This document shows, in pieces, positions 11,933-24,620 of a stretch of 64,000 nucleotides of DNA (the stretch's first letter is position 1; each line of letters starts with the position of its first letter). Made by a program: the position numbers and the translations under genes. The DNA comes from Hawksworthiomyces lignivorus (lineage: Eukaryota; Ascomycota; Sordariomycetes; Ophiostomatales; Ophiostomataceae), in contig NTMA01000018.1 in assembly GCA_002917075.1 (NCBI GenBank), positions 248,001-312,000 on the forward strand, given 5' to 3'. The notes under the pieces are model-generated. The model saw only the letters and a list, made by a program, of their open reading frames with translations. It had not been told where the DNA came from and made no database searches.

Positions 11933-12997
11933 TTAACCCATAACGGGCTGTCCGTAAGGGTGGGCAATGCCAAAGTACGATCCTTGCTTGCTGTGAGGTC
12001 CATGAGGGCCACAGCTTAACGCGTTATTCTCCACGCTGTGCTCCCAGATGCTATGGCCGTAGATGTTGTATGCCGGCAGCTTTGCAGGGATGTTTCGAGA
12101 ATGGTGGTAAGGAGTCGGATTTGTGGGCGGATATTGTTGGCGACCATATACCCCACTTGCAGCCACTCGATTGGCAGCTTGCTGTGCTTGCTGATTAAAC
12201 CAATCGTCGTATTGCGTGTTGATCGCAGCGGCCGAGTTCATGTAATCAGGAGTGCCATAGCCAGAGTCGGGAGGAGTCAACGGTGCACTCGACCACGGGT
12301 CAGCCTGTGGCATATAAGACCAACATGACTCGTGCGTGCGGTAGTTCTGCTGCAATACTGGTTCGGTCCGCTTCATCCTAGACAACCGCTCGTACTCGGC
12401 TACTTGCTGTTGATGCCAGGAAGAATACAGTGAGTTGCGAGAGTTGGCAAGGTCGGTATCGATGGGCAGGGTCAGAGACGCAAGCCGCTCGCGTGAAGCC
12501 ATTGCCTGCTGACGCTTCTTTGCAGCTTCCCAGTCGCTCCAGCTGTTGATCCAGGCTGTGTAGTCCTCGCTCCGGTCCAGATTAACGTAAAGGCACCAGT
12601 TGATTGCTTCCATCCACTCACGCTCCAGCTTGTTGAGTTCGCGGACAGGAATACCGCTCACGTCGGCCCATGAGCGGTTCTGAAATGTGTTGTCGTCGAG
12701 AAATTTGCTCCCAAGTAGAAGGGCCACAGTCAGTAAGCGCCAGACGTGACCTTCTGATATGGTAAGCTTGTTCGGGCTCATCATGTTCATCATATTGATT
12801 CGTTTAGCGAAGTAGTTCATGCCGAGCAAAATAGTCGTGCGGGGGAGACGAGTCGACGAGAGAATCTGTGAGATGAACTTGCGGAAAGACTCGGGGGGTC
12901 TTGACGTGCCCATGGCAAGACGCGTAGACATTTCAGCCACATATTCAGCCATCAGCTCGACCTCATAGTCGAGGACAGCACAGACGCCACCAGGCAT
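11933..12997 (-). CDS. Clg1/Pho80-type cyclin
   Basis: A single exon of 354 residues from the ATG at 12997 (MPGGVCAVLDYEV). The cyclin box spans about 15-150: FRKFISQILSSTRLPRTTILLG, then GHVWRLLTVALLLGSKFLDD and NRSWADVSGIPVRELNKLER, the last being typical of Pho80/Clg1-like cyclins. The C-terminal half is Gln/Tyr/Asn/Pro-rich and probably disordered. Such cyclins pair with Pho85-class kinases and act in nutrient signalling, polarity or development. The frame continues upstream to 13075, but the in-frame Met at 12997 starts the conserved part. The gene lies downstream of an extremely long gene-free stretch, so a long leader and complex promoter are likely. Confidence 0.85.
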   Translation of the reverse strand: MPGGVCAVLDYEVELMAEYVAEMSTRLAMGTSRPPESFRKFISQILSSTRLPRTTILLGMNYFAKRINMMNMMSPNKLTISEGHVWRLLTVALLLGSKFLDDNTFQNRSWADVSGIPVRELNKLEREWMEAINWCLYVNLDRSEDYTAWINSWSDWEAAKKRQQAMASRERLASLTLPIDTDLANSRNSLYSSWHQQQVAEYERLSRMKRTEPVLQQNYRTHESCWSYMPQADPWSSAPLTPPDSGYGTPDYMNSAAAINTQYDDWFNQQAQQAANRVAASGVYGRQQYPPTNPTPYHHSRNIPAKLPAYNIYGHSIWEHSVENNALSCGPHGPHSKQGSYFGIAHPYGQPVMG

Positions 12998-14590
12998 TTT
13001 GATGATCCAAAAAAGAGATTTCGCTGGTCGCTCGACCCAACGAAACCTAGTATCAGTTGAAGAGAGAAAGAGCAATCTGCTTCAAAGAGCCGAGGGTGAT
13101 AGGAATGGCGAGCAAGCGGTTAGAACCACCTGTCGCTGTAAACCGTGCCCGTGGCTGAAGAGATGCGGAAATCGAACGAATCGATTCAAGAGAGTCGTGT
13201 AAACTTAATTGAAAAGGCAAGCCATAGAGAACAGGTTGTAGTCTTAGATCGAAAGAAGTCGGTCAAAGGCTAGGAGTGGATTAAGTGCCGTACACCAGTC
13301 GATTCGCTTCGACAATATACGTCTGTTCTGGATGCCGTTCGAGCAAGAAGGAAAGACCGCGTTAAAAATCGAGATTAGAAGACTGCTTGGTTGTATTGAT
13401 GTTAGAATTGCATCTCCCTTAAAGAGTCAAACTGAAAATTTGCGAATACGATTATGCCTTTCTGATTCTGGAGACAACAGAATCAACGCGAGTCACCTCC
13501 ACACAGTCTCTTCGTTGTTGGTTGGGTAAAGAGTAGGTGCACTGCCAGCTATGAAGTAGATTTCGGTTACTGACCTATAACAAGAAACTGTCGCTTTGAA
13601 GGTGGAAATTGTTGCTTGGGTCGTCGGCAGGTACTTCGTCGCGATGTAAAAAATAAATTTGCAAAATAGGGTGTGGAAAAGGACCGGAGTTGCAAAGCTT
13701 CGAGGACTCCTCGCGTGGGTTATGGTTCCGATCCGTAGGTTGGGACAAGGACGACAAGGATCAAAACAATCAGGAAACGTAGAAGAGATGGACGTTATAA
13801 AAAGAAAAACACAAGAAACACAGAAGACCAGCACACAGTTGAAAGAAAAACTTTTGTCGAGAATACGCAGGACTCGAGGGGGAGATGATGAGCGTCGTAC
13901 AGGCAATCAGTTCAAGCAGAGGTGAATGCCAGAAGAGGAGAACAACAACACAAAATTGAATTTGGTCGTTGTCTCGAAGACGAAGCGTTCCAGTTTTTGT
14001 CGTGAGGAGGAAGAGAGGCGAGAGAGGTAAGGGAGAAGAGAAGAGAAAGGAAGAGAGAAGAGACGAGGGTAAAGAGAGGGAAGAGGGAGAAGAGGAGGAA
14101 AAGAAAACAAAAACTGGAGAACGGATGGGGAGGAAAAATGATGATGAACGGAGATGCGGAAAAGGATGGGGTTGAAGAGAGAGGGTAAGAAAAGAGGGCA
14201 AGGGAGAGGGTAAAAAGAGGAAAGAGACGAGAGACGAAGAGAACGGTTGATGACGGAGTGGAGCGGCGATGGGGGCAACGATGGAAAGAGGAAAGAGCGA
14301 GAAAAGAACACACTAAACCAAGTAAGAGGTGGGCGAAAACGGAAGGAACGTACGGAGTAATAGCGAGAATGTGTGTGTGTGTGTGAGTGTGTTGCGTGTG
14401 TGTGAGAGCACGAGTGTGTGTACGGAGTATAACGTGGAAAGGTGGTAAGTGTGTACAAGTAGGTACGGCACCAGTAGGAGAAAAGAAAGAGTGTGTGGTG
14501 TGCGACTTTGTTGACAAGGCGGAGGCACTTGGGGGGTGACGAGGGAAAAACGGACAGGTACGTCTAAGTACTGCGTAAAGTGGTAATAAC
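12998..14590 (-). other. Probable long 5' leader and proximal promoter of the cyclin gene, with purine/pyrimidine-skewed tract
   Basis: On the plus strand 13985-14300 is almost all purine (GA-rich), so a leftward transcript would be CU-rich here. The skew starts near 13900 and is followed by a TG-rich stretch. Several open frames in this part on the minus strand (13770-14592) are products of the skew: Ser/Phe/Leu/Pro strings with no domain. The extent of the leader is inferred, not seen. Confidence 0.45.
14370..14420. repeat. TG-rich microsatellite
   Basis: An uninterrupted TG run at 14370-14385 is followed by imperfect TG units to 14420, then a TACGGAGTA motif at 14421. Another TACGGAGTA lies just before it at 14351. 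Confidence 0.8.
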
Positions 14591-17500
14591 AAAAAAAATT
14601 GCGAGGATGATGGATGGTGGATGGCGAGATTGGCTCATAATTTTTTTTTCAGCCACTGTCCACGTAGTTCTAAAAAATTTAATACAAAGGAAATTTTCTG
14701 CTAGTCAGTGGAGGCGAGGATGGCAGTACCGTTCGGAACATCTTACAGAACGAAATTGTTTTGGTGGGTGCGAATACGGTATGACATCTGTTACGAAGAC
14801 GCTATAAACATACGTACCTTGTAAAGCCTCGACTTGTCAAAGTGACTTGCGGGGACCGTCCCGTCACTGTACGCAATACATACCTTGCCATGCTCATTTC
14901 TTTTTGATAGAGAAACATCCAAATCTTGCAGTGGCCACCACGGAATCAGTAAGAGCGTTCCAGCGTCTACGGGGGCGCAAAACGCTTCTGACACGCACAC
15001 ATACTCACATACATAATAAAAAAACAGGCTATCTAGGCACACAAATTTACAAGGCATCCAACTGCGGCAAGGAGACGCAAGCAGGGGAACCTCCCGTACC
15101 GTTTCTGGGTCATGACAAGGGAGCGTGTATATCACAGTGTATAGCGAGGTACTCCGCACATCGTTTCTTCCCAGCGGGTCAACAGAAACGAAGCAGAACA
15201 GAAATTAGAAGGGAACAGGGGCGGCTAGAACGGCCAGGGAATTGGAAGAAAGAAGGGGAAAGGGAAGAACAACGAGAAAATACAACCTCAGCAGCACTTT
15301 GTACGTTTGTAGAGCACACAGGGGGGTGTGGAGCTAAAAACATCAACTGCAGGGCCAATTATAGAACGCAAAAGAGACAACACAAAGCTAGCGCATACTG
15401 TGTGAGACACTGTTCTAGCAGAAATGGATGCCATGCTTGGAAATATGCGAGTGATTCTGACAAAGAACACCGAAAGACCGCCGCTCCTTCATGTTGGTAT
15501 TGAAGATATACAGTGCGATTAAAAAGCCCACTGCGTCCCTCGCTATGTGGAGATGCATTTGGGGCTACGAACTGAAAAGGTGGTTTGTGTCAAATTGGTG
15601 TGAGCCAGGGTCTCTGGTGCTTCTCCTTTTTCTGGAAACCCAAGAGGGCAAAAAAAAAAGTCGCTGGAGGCACTTAACCAGACGTCGCGCGTTGACATTC
15701 CTTTCATTTTCTTTCTGTTGCCTACCTTGGGTCTCCACTTCTCCCTCTCCTGCGGTATCCTGGATTCTTTCATTCTTGGTAACCTGCATCGTCATTGTGA
15801 ATAGGCAAACACAAAAAAAAATCCGTCTTTGAAACCGACCAGAGACATAAAGGAGAAACAGCCTTTCACACCTTCCAATAGAGAGGCGTCTGGACGCATG
15901 TGATAGAGAATCAGCCAGCAGAAAGAGTAAAGACCGCACTGCCACTTTTCGCAAGCCTAATACAGTTCCTCAAAACTGTAAAGTACTGCATTACTGTGTA
16001 CCGCGCGACGCATCGGCTACATTGTGTGGCCTAAACGCATTGCATCGCCTGGTTCAAATGCCTCTATTCCACAGTCGGCAAGACGGTCTCAACTGGGACT
16101 GGCGCCGACTAGCCATGCCATTGCATCTGCATCTGCGTTGCCTTTCCGACACATTGAGGGATTATTGTTCCTGTTCTTGTTTCCTGGGCGGGATCACACC
16201 TGTACTTATGTACGAAGTAGCTTACAATACAATAACGACGGACACGCAATAGTTCGTTGAACCGCTCTGGCTTCCACAGATCTCCCTTCTTTGTCCAGGG
16301 AGGCCAATAAAATGCAGGCAAAAGAAAACCGCGTAAAATCGAACCGGCTGGTAAGAATCAGGTCTGTCTCTTGCGACCGCGATGTTTTAGTTCAGGGTCT
16401 CCTAGGCGCTACTTAGTCTTAGAAGGCATGTATTCCGTAATTTGTCCTATTTCCTGGACTCCATACTATTCTTCAATTTCTTTGGTCCGCTTCTTCCCAG
16501 ATTGTTCCATAACAACTGCGACGGTAGTGCGTGTCTCCTCGTCTTTGGCACGAAAAGAACAGGGTGGGGGGAGGAGAAGAACGATCAGTTCATTCGAATG
16601 CTAAGAAACGATACCCAACAATTCTTTGGTGGACCTCAAAGCGATCCGATTTGCCAGGCTGGTCTTTGCTTTTCTGATTAAGGAGCTGCAGTCTTGAGTT
16701 TGCTCTGTGGCACCTTCGTCTGATATTCTCGCATTGCTGGAAGAGGGTTCCAGCAACAACCTCTAGCTCGGGATATCATGCGTAATTCCAAAGTCCAATC
16801 TACCGGTCTCTTACTTTGACTTTGTTCCATCACTTCCCGAGAAGTTTTGCAAAAATACGCGGCCTTTGCCTGCCCGGGTCAAAAAACAAGTATGTAAGTT
16901 GCCGCGGTTACATACATGCTCCGGGGTACTTAATCCCAGACCTCAACAAGTAAATCAACGAACATAAATTCGGAGTAGTATGTAGACACAGGAACGAACA
17001 TGAATCTGTCTGTCTGTATGGAGTATGTTGTACTTCACCTCCAGACATCTCTAGGACAGGCTTGGTTGTGTCCGCTAGCTAGGCATATAAACGATATACT
17101 CAAAGTGACCCATATTTGAATGCATTCAAAGAATCTCGGTGCTCTTACTTGATACACAAAAAAAAAAGGAGATCAGGGTCTAACCCCTGCTGCTGAGCTG
17201 TCAGAGGAGATCGGGATATCAGCAAGGCTTTTTGCCTGGGTTGGCGTATATCAAACACTGCAGGAAAGGGCAAGAACAAGGAAGAATGCGAAGAAAATCA
17301 GCGTCCTCCCAGCGTTGCGGAAGACGGATCATTTGCGTCCTTTTTTCCTCTTTTCTTGAAGATCTGTTCGAGGAGCCTATATGGCCAGCAGAATTAACAC
17401 GGCGCAACTATGTACAAGCCTCTACAAAATATGTGCATACGTATGTACGGGTTTACTCCATAGTAGAGGCGGGAGATACCTCTGCGGGTAAGATGAGCAC

Positions 17501-20500
17501 AGATTTGAACCAAAATTGACACTCCCAAAAAAAGACCATGTGTATTATGGAGAAGTGCTACGACTTGCCGCACCTTTCAAGACGGGCTGTCCTTGGCTTA
17601 TTGCTGTGCCTGTTGTGCCTGCTGTGCCTGTCTCAGGAGTCATCCTTTTCATAGCACACGTGCTAAACACCCCGGAAATCCGTTCGCCGTCGTTTATTTT
17701 GAGGGGAGCTCTGGTAATAATAATAACAGCTGTTCTATGAGCTTCGTTGCTTCGTCTCCCTCTTGTTTTGCCGCCTGTTTGGCATTTTGCAGCTGGAGAA
17801 TCTTGCGTGAATCTGGTGCCTAAAAACAGAAAGAACAAGAAAGAACACGCGTCACAACGTTGCATGAATTTGGGAGGCAAACAGAGACGGATAGAGCATA
17901 CAGAAAGACTGATCAAGAGTGCAAAATATAACACCGGCCACGTGAATGAAATTAGACCTCCCCCATCTTCACTATCCAAATCAAATCACGGAACACGACA
18001 TGTTGCGAAGGTCCTTAGCATTTCACGTGATTAAATTGTGAGAACAAAACAGAGCAGATACCAGCAAGGGAAAAATATCTGGGTGTTTTGGAAATTCAAT
18101 GCCCCTCCCTTTGTTATTTGATTTGCAAGTGATTTGATTCACAAGTGGTTCGGTTATGATGCCGAGAGAGGAGAGCGCCCGTACCACATATGATGGAAAA
18201 TCAAAGACGATGTAAAAAGCGAGTCCACGATGTACGAAGCGTCGCACTCCCCGATCGTGAAGCGTATCCTTGGTCTGCAGGGAAGCCAATATGTGTTTCC
18301 CTGTCTTCCCTTAACGCATATTTCAAAACACTGGATAGGTGGATGTGCATCTCGAACAGCACATCTTGTTTTTTTGTGTCCTGTCTGTGATGCAGCTAAT
18401 GCGCTTCAGTTTTCGTGGACGCCAGGGCTTAATGCACTCGTGGACGTTGTTATACGGAGAAGGTCTCTTCAGAAAAGTGGAAAGGCATAAAACGGATTTC
18501 AGCCCCCCACCCCTTTTCTCCGTTACGGATCTTCCGTTTTCGTGCATGGCCCGTTTCGATATTCACAAAAAGCTGTCTGAAATTCGGCTCGGTGCACGGA
18601 CACCTTAATCCCAGCAGCCGAGAGGGTCGCCAACGGCGGTCCCCTATTTTTTTACGTCTTGCCTTTTATTATATTTTTATCTCTATGTAACGGAGTAGGC
18701 ATACTTATTTTATTGTTCATTTTGTCCATTCCCAAGACTCTATTTCTTCTTTTGAATGTCCCCTACCCTTTTCGGGCTAGGTGGGAAACACGCCCGGATC
18801 ACCGGATTGGCGTGTTCCCGCTGTTTTGGTTTTGGGCGACGAGACAGAACGCCCGGACGGGAAATCGTCAAAATAAGAAGCCCTAGGCTTCATCTTGCCT
18901 TGCCTGTGCTTGTTGCTTGGATTTTTCTATTTCTCACCTGATACAAGGACGTCTTTTTGATACAGCCCTCGTGTTTGCACACCCATCCAATCCGCATGTG
19001 GCGAAGGCAAAGAAGGATGGCGGATGGGACGGAGAGAGGGTGGCTTCGTTGGCGAAATGAGAAACAGGAAGACACAAAGAAGGACTGAGATAATACCTAG
19101 TCGTAGTCGAATACGCCGACCCTCCTTTCTCTGCGTTGACAAAGTACGATGTAAACCTGCAGGCTGGTTCTGAATTGGGGATAGGGAGAAGGAAGAACGA
19201 TCACACCACAAGTCTAACCAAGAGCTCCAGAGCCCACTTTTTTCACATTTGTAGAAAAAAGCCTTGGGCTGGTCCGCAACCTGCTGAAGAAAAACCGACG
19301 AGAACAGGGAAAGGAGCGTATCTCCCTCGCCTATCCTCTGTACTGTACCTTCGCTGCTGCAGGTTCTGATTGTGCTAAGCAAAAAGTCACGACCAACACT
19401 AAGGCTGCCCCGTTTAGGCTTGCCCCAGAACGTGGCCGGAAGGTCCGTTTTTGGCGCCTGTAGTATTTCGATGCTACCGGATGCATGGCACTGGCGTTGT
19501 TCCCGCCTCTCAACAAAATAAGAAGTAGACTTTGTATACACTCGTACTCCGTACGCCTTGCACAAGTGAACAAGCAGCACCACGAGATACAGTTTGTTTT
19601 TAGCTTCAAGCCAAAGCCGAAGCGCGAGTTTCGTTAGACGAGCGACATCGCACAGCAAGCAATGAGTGGATTTGTCAGAAACTTTGAACAATGAACACTA
19701 GGGTTCCCAAAAAAAAAAAAGTCTGTCCAGAGCTAAGCAAAGTACGCAGCAGCGGCAGCACTGAAGTTGGTTGGATTTCTTGGTTTTTTTTGTCTTACAC
19801 AGCCCTCCCAGCCGCCTCTCTGGCCGAGGTTGATACAACCAATGTGTAGCGGTCAATCGTGCAAGGCATACGCACACGGAGAGGCTTACTATATCTGGCC
19901 GCTGCAGGATCGTATTTCAGAAGAATTGTGGCATGCTAAGCAAGGACATACGCTGTCTGCAAAAAGAAGGCATACCAAACAGGAAGCTGTTTTTGTGGCT
20001 TACCATTTCTCATCAAAGCATCTTACTGCACGAGTCCTCGGCTGTGGTCCACAAAGCCCCCCTTCTGAATTTCTCTTTGGGCATCGGGTTACAGCCAATT
20101 TGGCGTACAGAGTGAGTACTCGTCTTGTAGCTCGTATCAAGAAACAGCCAGAAATCCGCAGCGCCCGGTGCTGAATCCCTTTCCTGCCCGAATCAGCCCC
20201 CAGAAGAGTTTCATTACCGAGGAGCATGCGTCACTTTCTTTCTGGCATCGCCGTGTCCTGCCTGCTTCGGATCGAAGAGGGGTAGCCATATGAAGTCAAG
20301 AGCCAAGAATGCTGGTCTTTGAAATGCGTCATCTTCCGATGCTTCGACACATACAGTACAAAGTACGAAAGCATGATATCAAAGGCAAACTCATGCAGAT
20401 ACATACAATACGATGGGCTGCAGGGGTCTGTTCTGGTTGGTGGTGTCGTGTATCTCGTCACTGTCGCCACAGCTTACGGAGCGTATTTCGACGTCGAACA

Positions 20501-23500
20501 AGAAAACTGCTCCTTGCCATCGGAGCGAGGTTTTCCCATTCCCTTTCGCAAAAGCGAACAACTAATTACCTGTTTTCCTCTTCCAAACAGGGCTACCCAA
20601 AAACAGAAATTCGTCTGCACTCACCCAACCACCACACAGTGACAGCTCGAGCTGGTTTGGGCCAATGATGATCTCCCCCCAAGGAAATCTTTGGCGTGCT
20701 TCTGACCACATTGGCCGAGACCTCCCTAGTGCCTTTCCTTGGTGCGTGCACGAGATGAGAAGAAAAAAAGGCTGCAAAGAAACCAGTTTGAAGAAATTAG
20801 TACAATTGTCGTTCGATAATCCACAAAACCCGTTCACGGGAGTGTTCAGAGACTATTAGAGCGCGAGTCCCAGCTCCCCCCAAGCACGCTCCCCAACCGA
20901 GCAAGGGTGGTAAATGGAGAAGGGTCCGCAAACTAACTATCACTACGGAGTACAAGCTACCTTCTCAAGTCCCTGCTCTCCGTATACACTCGCTGTTGTT
21001 ATTGCTCTGCAGCACGCCAAAATATATACCGTAACGGTGCCGAAGAAGGGGTGTGCTCATCAGGTTAACCACGCTGGATTCATCACAAGGACACCCTGAG
21101 ATTTCATTTGTCTCTATCTGCACCTTCCAGGCTCGTCGTCCATCAGAGCTTTCACTCGGGCCTTGCCTCCGTATGATAATGCACCTCATCAAACCATATT
21201 GAAAGGCACAGAAAAGGGGGGATTTTTGAGTCATCTATCTCGCCTATCATATGCCTGTTCTCTGCATTTTGTCATCATTCGTTGACAGAGAAGCAAAGGC
21301 ATTGTTATCCAGCGAGTCAGAACCTCTGCAGGATTGCCGCCTTGTTCCCCACCTAGGAAAGGAGCTGTTGTTCGCAGATAGTGAGCGGCATAGCGAACCA
21401 GGAACACACCGCATGGTACAGTACAGGATACTCTGGAAGCGTGTAGGGGTTCTTGCCAAAATGTTCTGGCGGTGAATGAAGGGGTAAAAGCGAGAACCAT
21501 GCCCACACCGGCTCCGCAGACTCCGCACGAAATGCACAGAAAACGAAAAAGACACACGATCTTACGCCGAGGCATGCCAGCAGAGACATTAAGAACCCGG
21601 CAGCTCTTGACGAATCACAGGTGAAGCATTAGCCGTTCAGTGACTAACAGAGGCGCCGGTCTCGACATTACGCTCTCGATTTGTTCTTGAGGAGATGCAA
21701 GCCGCCAGCCACGGCTGCCAAAGTTTTGAGCGCAGCACAGAAAACAATGGGCCCCTCTTTTCTTTCGTCCTTCACTAATGCAGCTGCACCTTCTTGGGAT
21801 AATTTAACTGTGAATTGAAGTGACTTGCGGAAGCCTCCGCCTCTTTCATCGCGAAGCACGAGGCCAGGTATTTTTTTTTTAATTGTAGCCCTAAGCCTAG
21901 TTACAGGTTTCGGCTGTCTGCTGCGTCTACGCCACTCTGCCGTTGGATCTTTAAGCAGATGAAGGCAGACAGCAATAATGACTGTGTCTTACTCCTGGTG
22001 CTTTTTTTATGCCGTACGCCTGTGCGTTTTGGGGTTGTGCAGGTGTGCCTCTCAGCCTACAAGTATATCATGGCCAATTGGAAGGCGAGTCAGCCATGAG
22101 GGATGTCGTTGTTTCTGATCTATCGTCAGCACACAACCCAAAATCCTGATGCCTACTGGATACCTTCCAACACAAAATCACAAAGGCGACCGAGTAAGAG
22201 GCCCTGCCATCTGCTGCGGCAGGGCCTGTTTTCGAGCCCAACATGCGAAGCAGCTGCATACACGTAGAGTACAAACAATGACGAGCTTTTTTTTTTCTTT
22301 TCCTAGAGCGAGCCTTTTTAATTAGTCAAACCAGCCGCGGGCTTTTTTTCTCGTCTTCTCTGACATAGTGCAAGGACTCCCCGCCTCTAGTCGACCGAAG
22401 TCGCCTCTTCGTACGGATGTGTCGTACTCGAACTCCTTGGGCGACCCTCTTCTGGGGACTTTTTAGACCGCTTCTTAGATCCAGGTGGTCTTTTACCCTT
22501 TGCCGGTAGAAAGCGGCTGGCTCTCACATTACTCTTAAAAAAAAGTCCCACAGACTCCGCACCGTAGCCTTTCATGTCTTTCTAAACAACTAACAAAACC
22601 GTACTCGTTGCCAGAGGGGCAAAACCGGAGTTAGGTCGACGATCGGAGAGGGTCTCGCATCTTCGTTTCTTGGCTCGTGCCCCGCCTCACCTGCAGGGAG
22701 GAGGGGGGCAGAAAGAGCTTGCAGGAAAGCTTCCAGGGGAGGGGTTTTCTTGCAAGAGAGGGGGAAAGAGAAAAACAGTGAGAATCTTCAGTCTCGAGTT
22801 CCGGACGAGAAGAGATGGGGGCCCCCATCCGAGGGAGAAAATGCAAATGTGAATTGTGAGAGCAGTACTGTGGGCGAGCGGCTTAGACGGCGGGGGAGAA
22901 TGACCGATCCCGCTGCAGAGCAATATATCGCTGTTCGAAAGACGACAGCAGGCAGCTAAGACGGAAAACGCAGTCCTACCCTTTCCGGTGAGACGAAAGA
23001 GGAGAGGACATGCTCAAGTGCTGTGTGTCATTTACGGAAACGTGGGGAAAACGTGCCTCGCTCACTTATTCTTGCTTTCCCATGAGCGGTATTTTGGTAC
23101 GACAAAGCTGCACTGGCAGACGAAGGGTCCAAGATGGTGTGTTGAATGTGCGGCAAAGAGGCAGATGACATCCGGCGAAAAGAGGCACGTAAAGCAGTCA
23201 CTTTCTCGTCACTCTGTGCTCGGGATTTTGCTCCAGGTTCTGTATTACACGGGGACGGCGGGATTTGCGTATAGTGTGATCCATATCCAGAAATTGATTT
23301 GTATTTCCTGGGGTTCTCTGGGGGAATACTGAGTGAAAAAAAAGGAAAGGCTGCCAAGTTGGCTTGTCTACGGGATGAAATCGGCAGGATGGAGGGCGGG
23401 ATATCTTTTGTCTCTCTTACTGCTCTGCCGCCACTCTTTTCGTCATTCCGTGGCAAAGAATAGACACATGCAGAAATGTTGCCGTTAACACTTGAAGCCA

Positions 23501-24620
23501 TATGATATTTTGCCTTGAATTTCCGTTCTCGTCTAGGAGCGTTCTTCCTCTGTCCTCTCCCTTCATGTTGTCTCTTTTTTCCATTGCTCAAATCATGAAC
23601 AAGTCGGCATTCGCTTTGTGGACGAAAAGAGCTTGATAAAGAGCCATTGCGGCCCAACTTTTTACTGTAACCGTGAGCGATGCACGGCGGCAGACATCGT
23701 CGGCTGGCGTTGGATGTTAAAAATAAAGGAGAGTTGCATGCAGGATATCTGGATGGCTTTTAACTGGGCAAATTGCGCAGCGAGCAATGCCAGTCTGCAC
23801 AAGCAAGAGAAAAACCGTTTCGTCTGAAAGCTATTACCGCTGTTCCTGTAAATCGTAGCAATGATACTTCCCGGTACATCGAAAAACGGTGATCATGTCT
23901 TTCCGTCTCGATGCGTGATTACTGCCTCTCTCCTTCTCTGCTCTTCTTGCAACTTCTTTTTGCCATCTTCGAACGACAGCTGGATGACTTCTGCCGTCCC
24001 CTCGCCCATTCCTACAGGGCCGTCCGCACAGAAGAACCCGACCTTTTGCCGCCAATCAAATGCCGATGTGACGATAAGCATGCCTGAAGAAGACTTGTTC
24101 CACCAAACAGTCACCAGCAGCTTGGCTGCCGCGATGTGACAATACGCCATCTGCTCCCCCACACGCATGTCTTCCTGCTGGGCGCTCCGTGGCGCTCCGA
24201 CAAAAGGCGAGCTTTCTGGAGTGGGCAGCCAAGGTAACCGCGGCTGTGGCATTCCTTTGGATGGCGGGTGCGCTGCTGGGCACCCTGCCTTTCTGTTTCG
24301 TGGGAGACCGTATGGCGTCTGCCATGATCGAGTGCATCTATCAGAAATGACCCAATATGTAAAGGCTTCTTTGGCAGACAAGAATTGCATAATTTTAGTT
24401 AACCTATTGACTTTGCGTAAAAGCCACCTCCTCCCGAATCATCCTTTATAGTACAGATAACAAAATAATAAAAATTAGCAAAATAAAAATGCCATGGCCC
24501 TGAGCCCTACCTCGAGCATTATCCCTGATATAAACCCCTTTGATATGGTAAGCAATACTACAAAAAAAAAAAAGAAAACACGATGCCGAACTACCCGTAC
24601 GTGGCCGAACATGCGTGCAT
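14591..24620. other. Gene-free region between cyclin leader and RSC7 3' end
   Basis: About 10 kb in which no open frame resembles a protein family and no exon chain could be built. The longest frames (18927-19691, 254 codons; 23028-23657, 209 codons; 14847-15503, 218 codons) have composition like random translation. Base composition is intermediate, not the strong AT bias expected of heavily RIP-mutated DNA. It contains scattered TACGGAGTA-type motifs, CACGTG boxes (near 17655, 17940, 18023) and one strong hairpin (22199-22227). No tRNA, rRNA, LTR or transposase was recognised. Confidence 0.5.
22199..22227. repeat. Perfect 10-bp inverted repeat (hairpin)
   Basis: AGGCCCTGCC at 22199-22208 is the exact reverse complement of GGCAGGGCCT at 22218-22227, with a 9-base loop. 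It is GC-rich inside less GC-rich surroundings and followed by four T. No flanking gene explains it. Confidence 0.7.

Noticed and set aside
13770..14592. Several overlapping minus-strand frames up to 226 codons
   Set aside because: All are translations of the purine/pyrimidine-skewed tract, giving Ser/Phe/Leu/Pro strings with no domain.
16310..16420. tRNA-like A-box and B-box words on the minus strand
   Set aside because: A TAGCGCCTAGG-like and a GGTTCGATT word are present, but no acceptor, D, anticodon or T stems can be paired.
18927..19691. 254-codon minus-strand frame in the gene-free region
   Set aside because: No family resemblance, mixed composition without codon bias, and no matching splice chain; likely chance.
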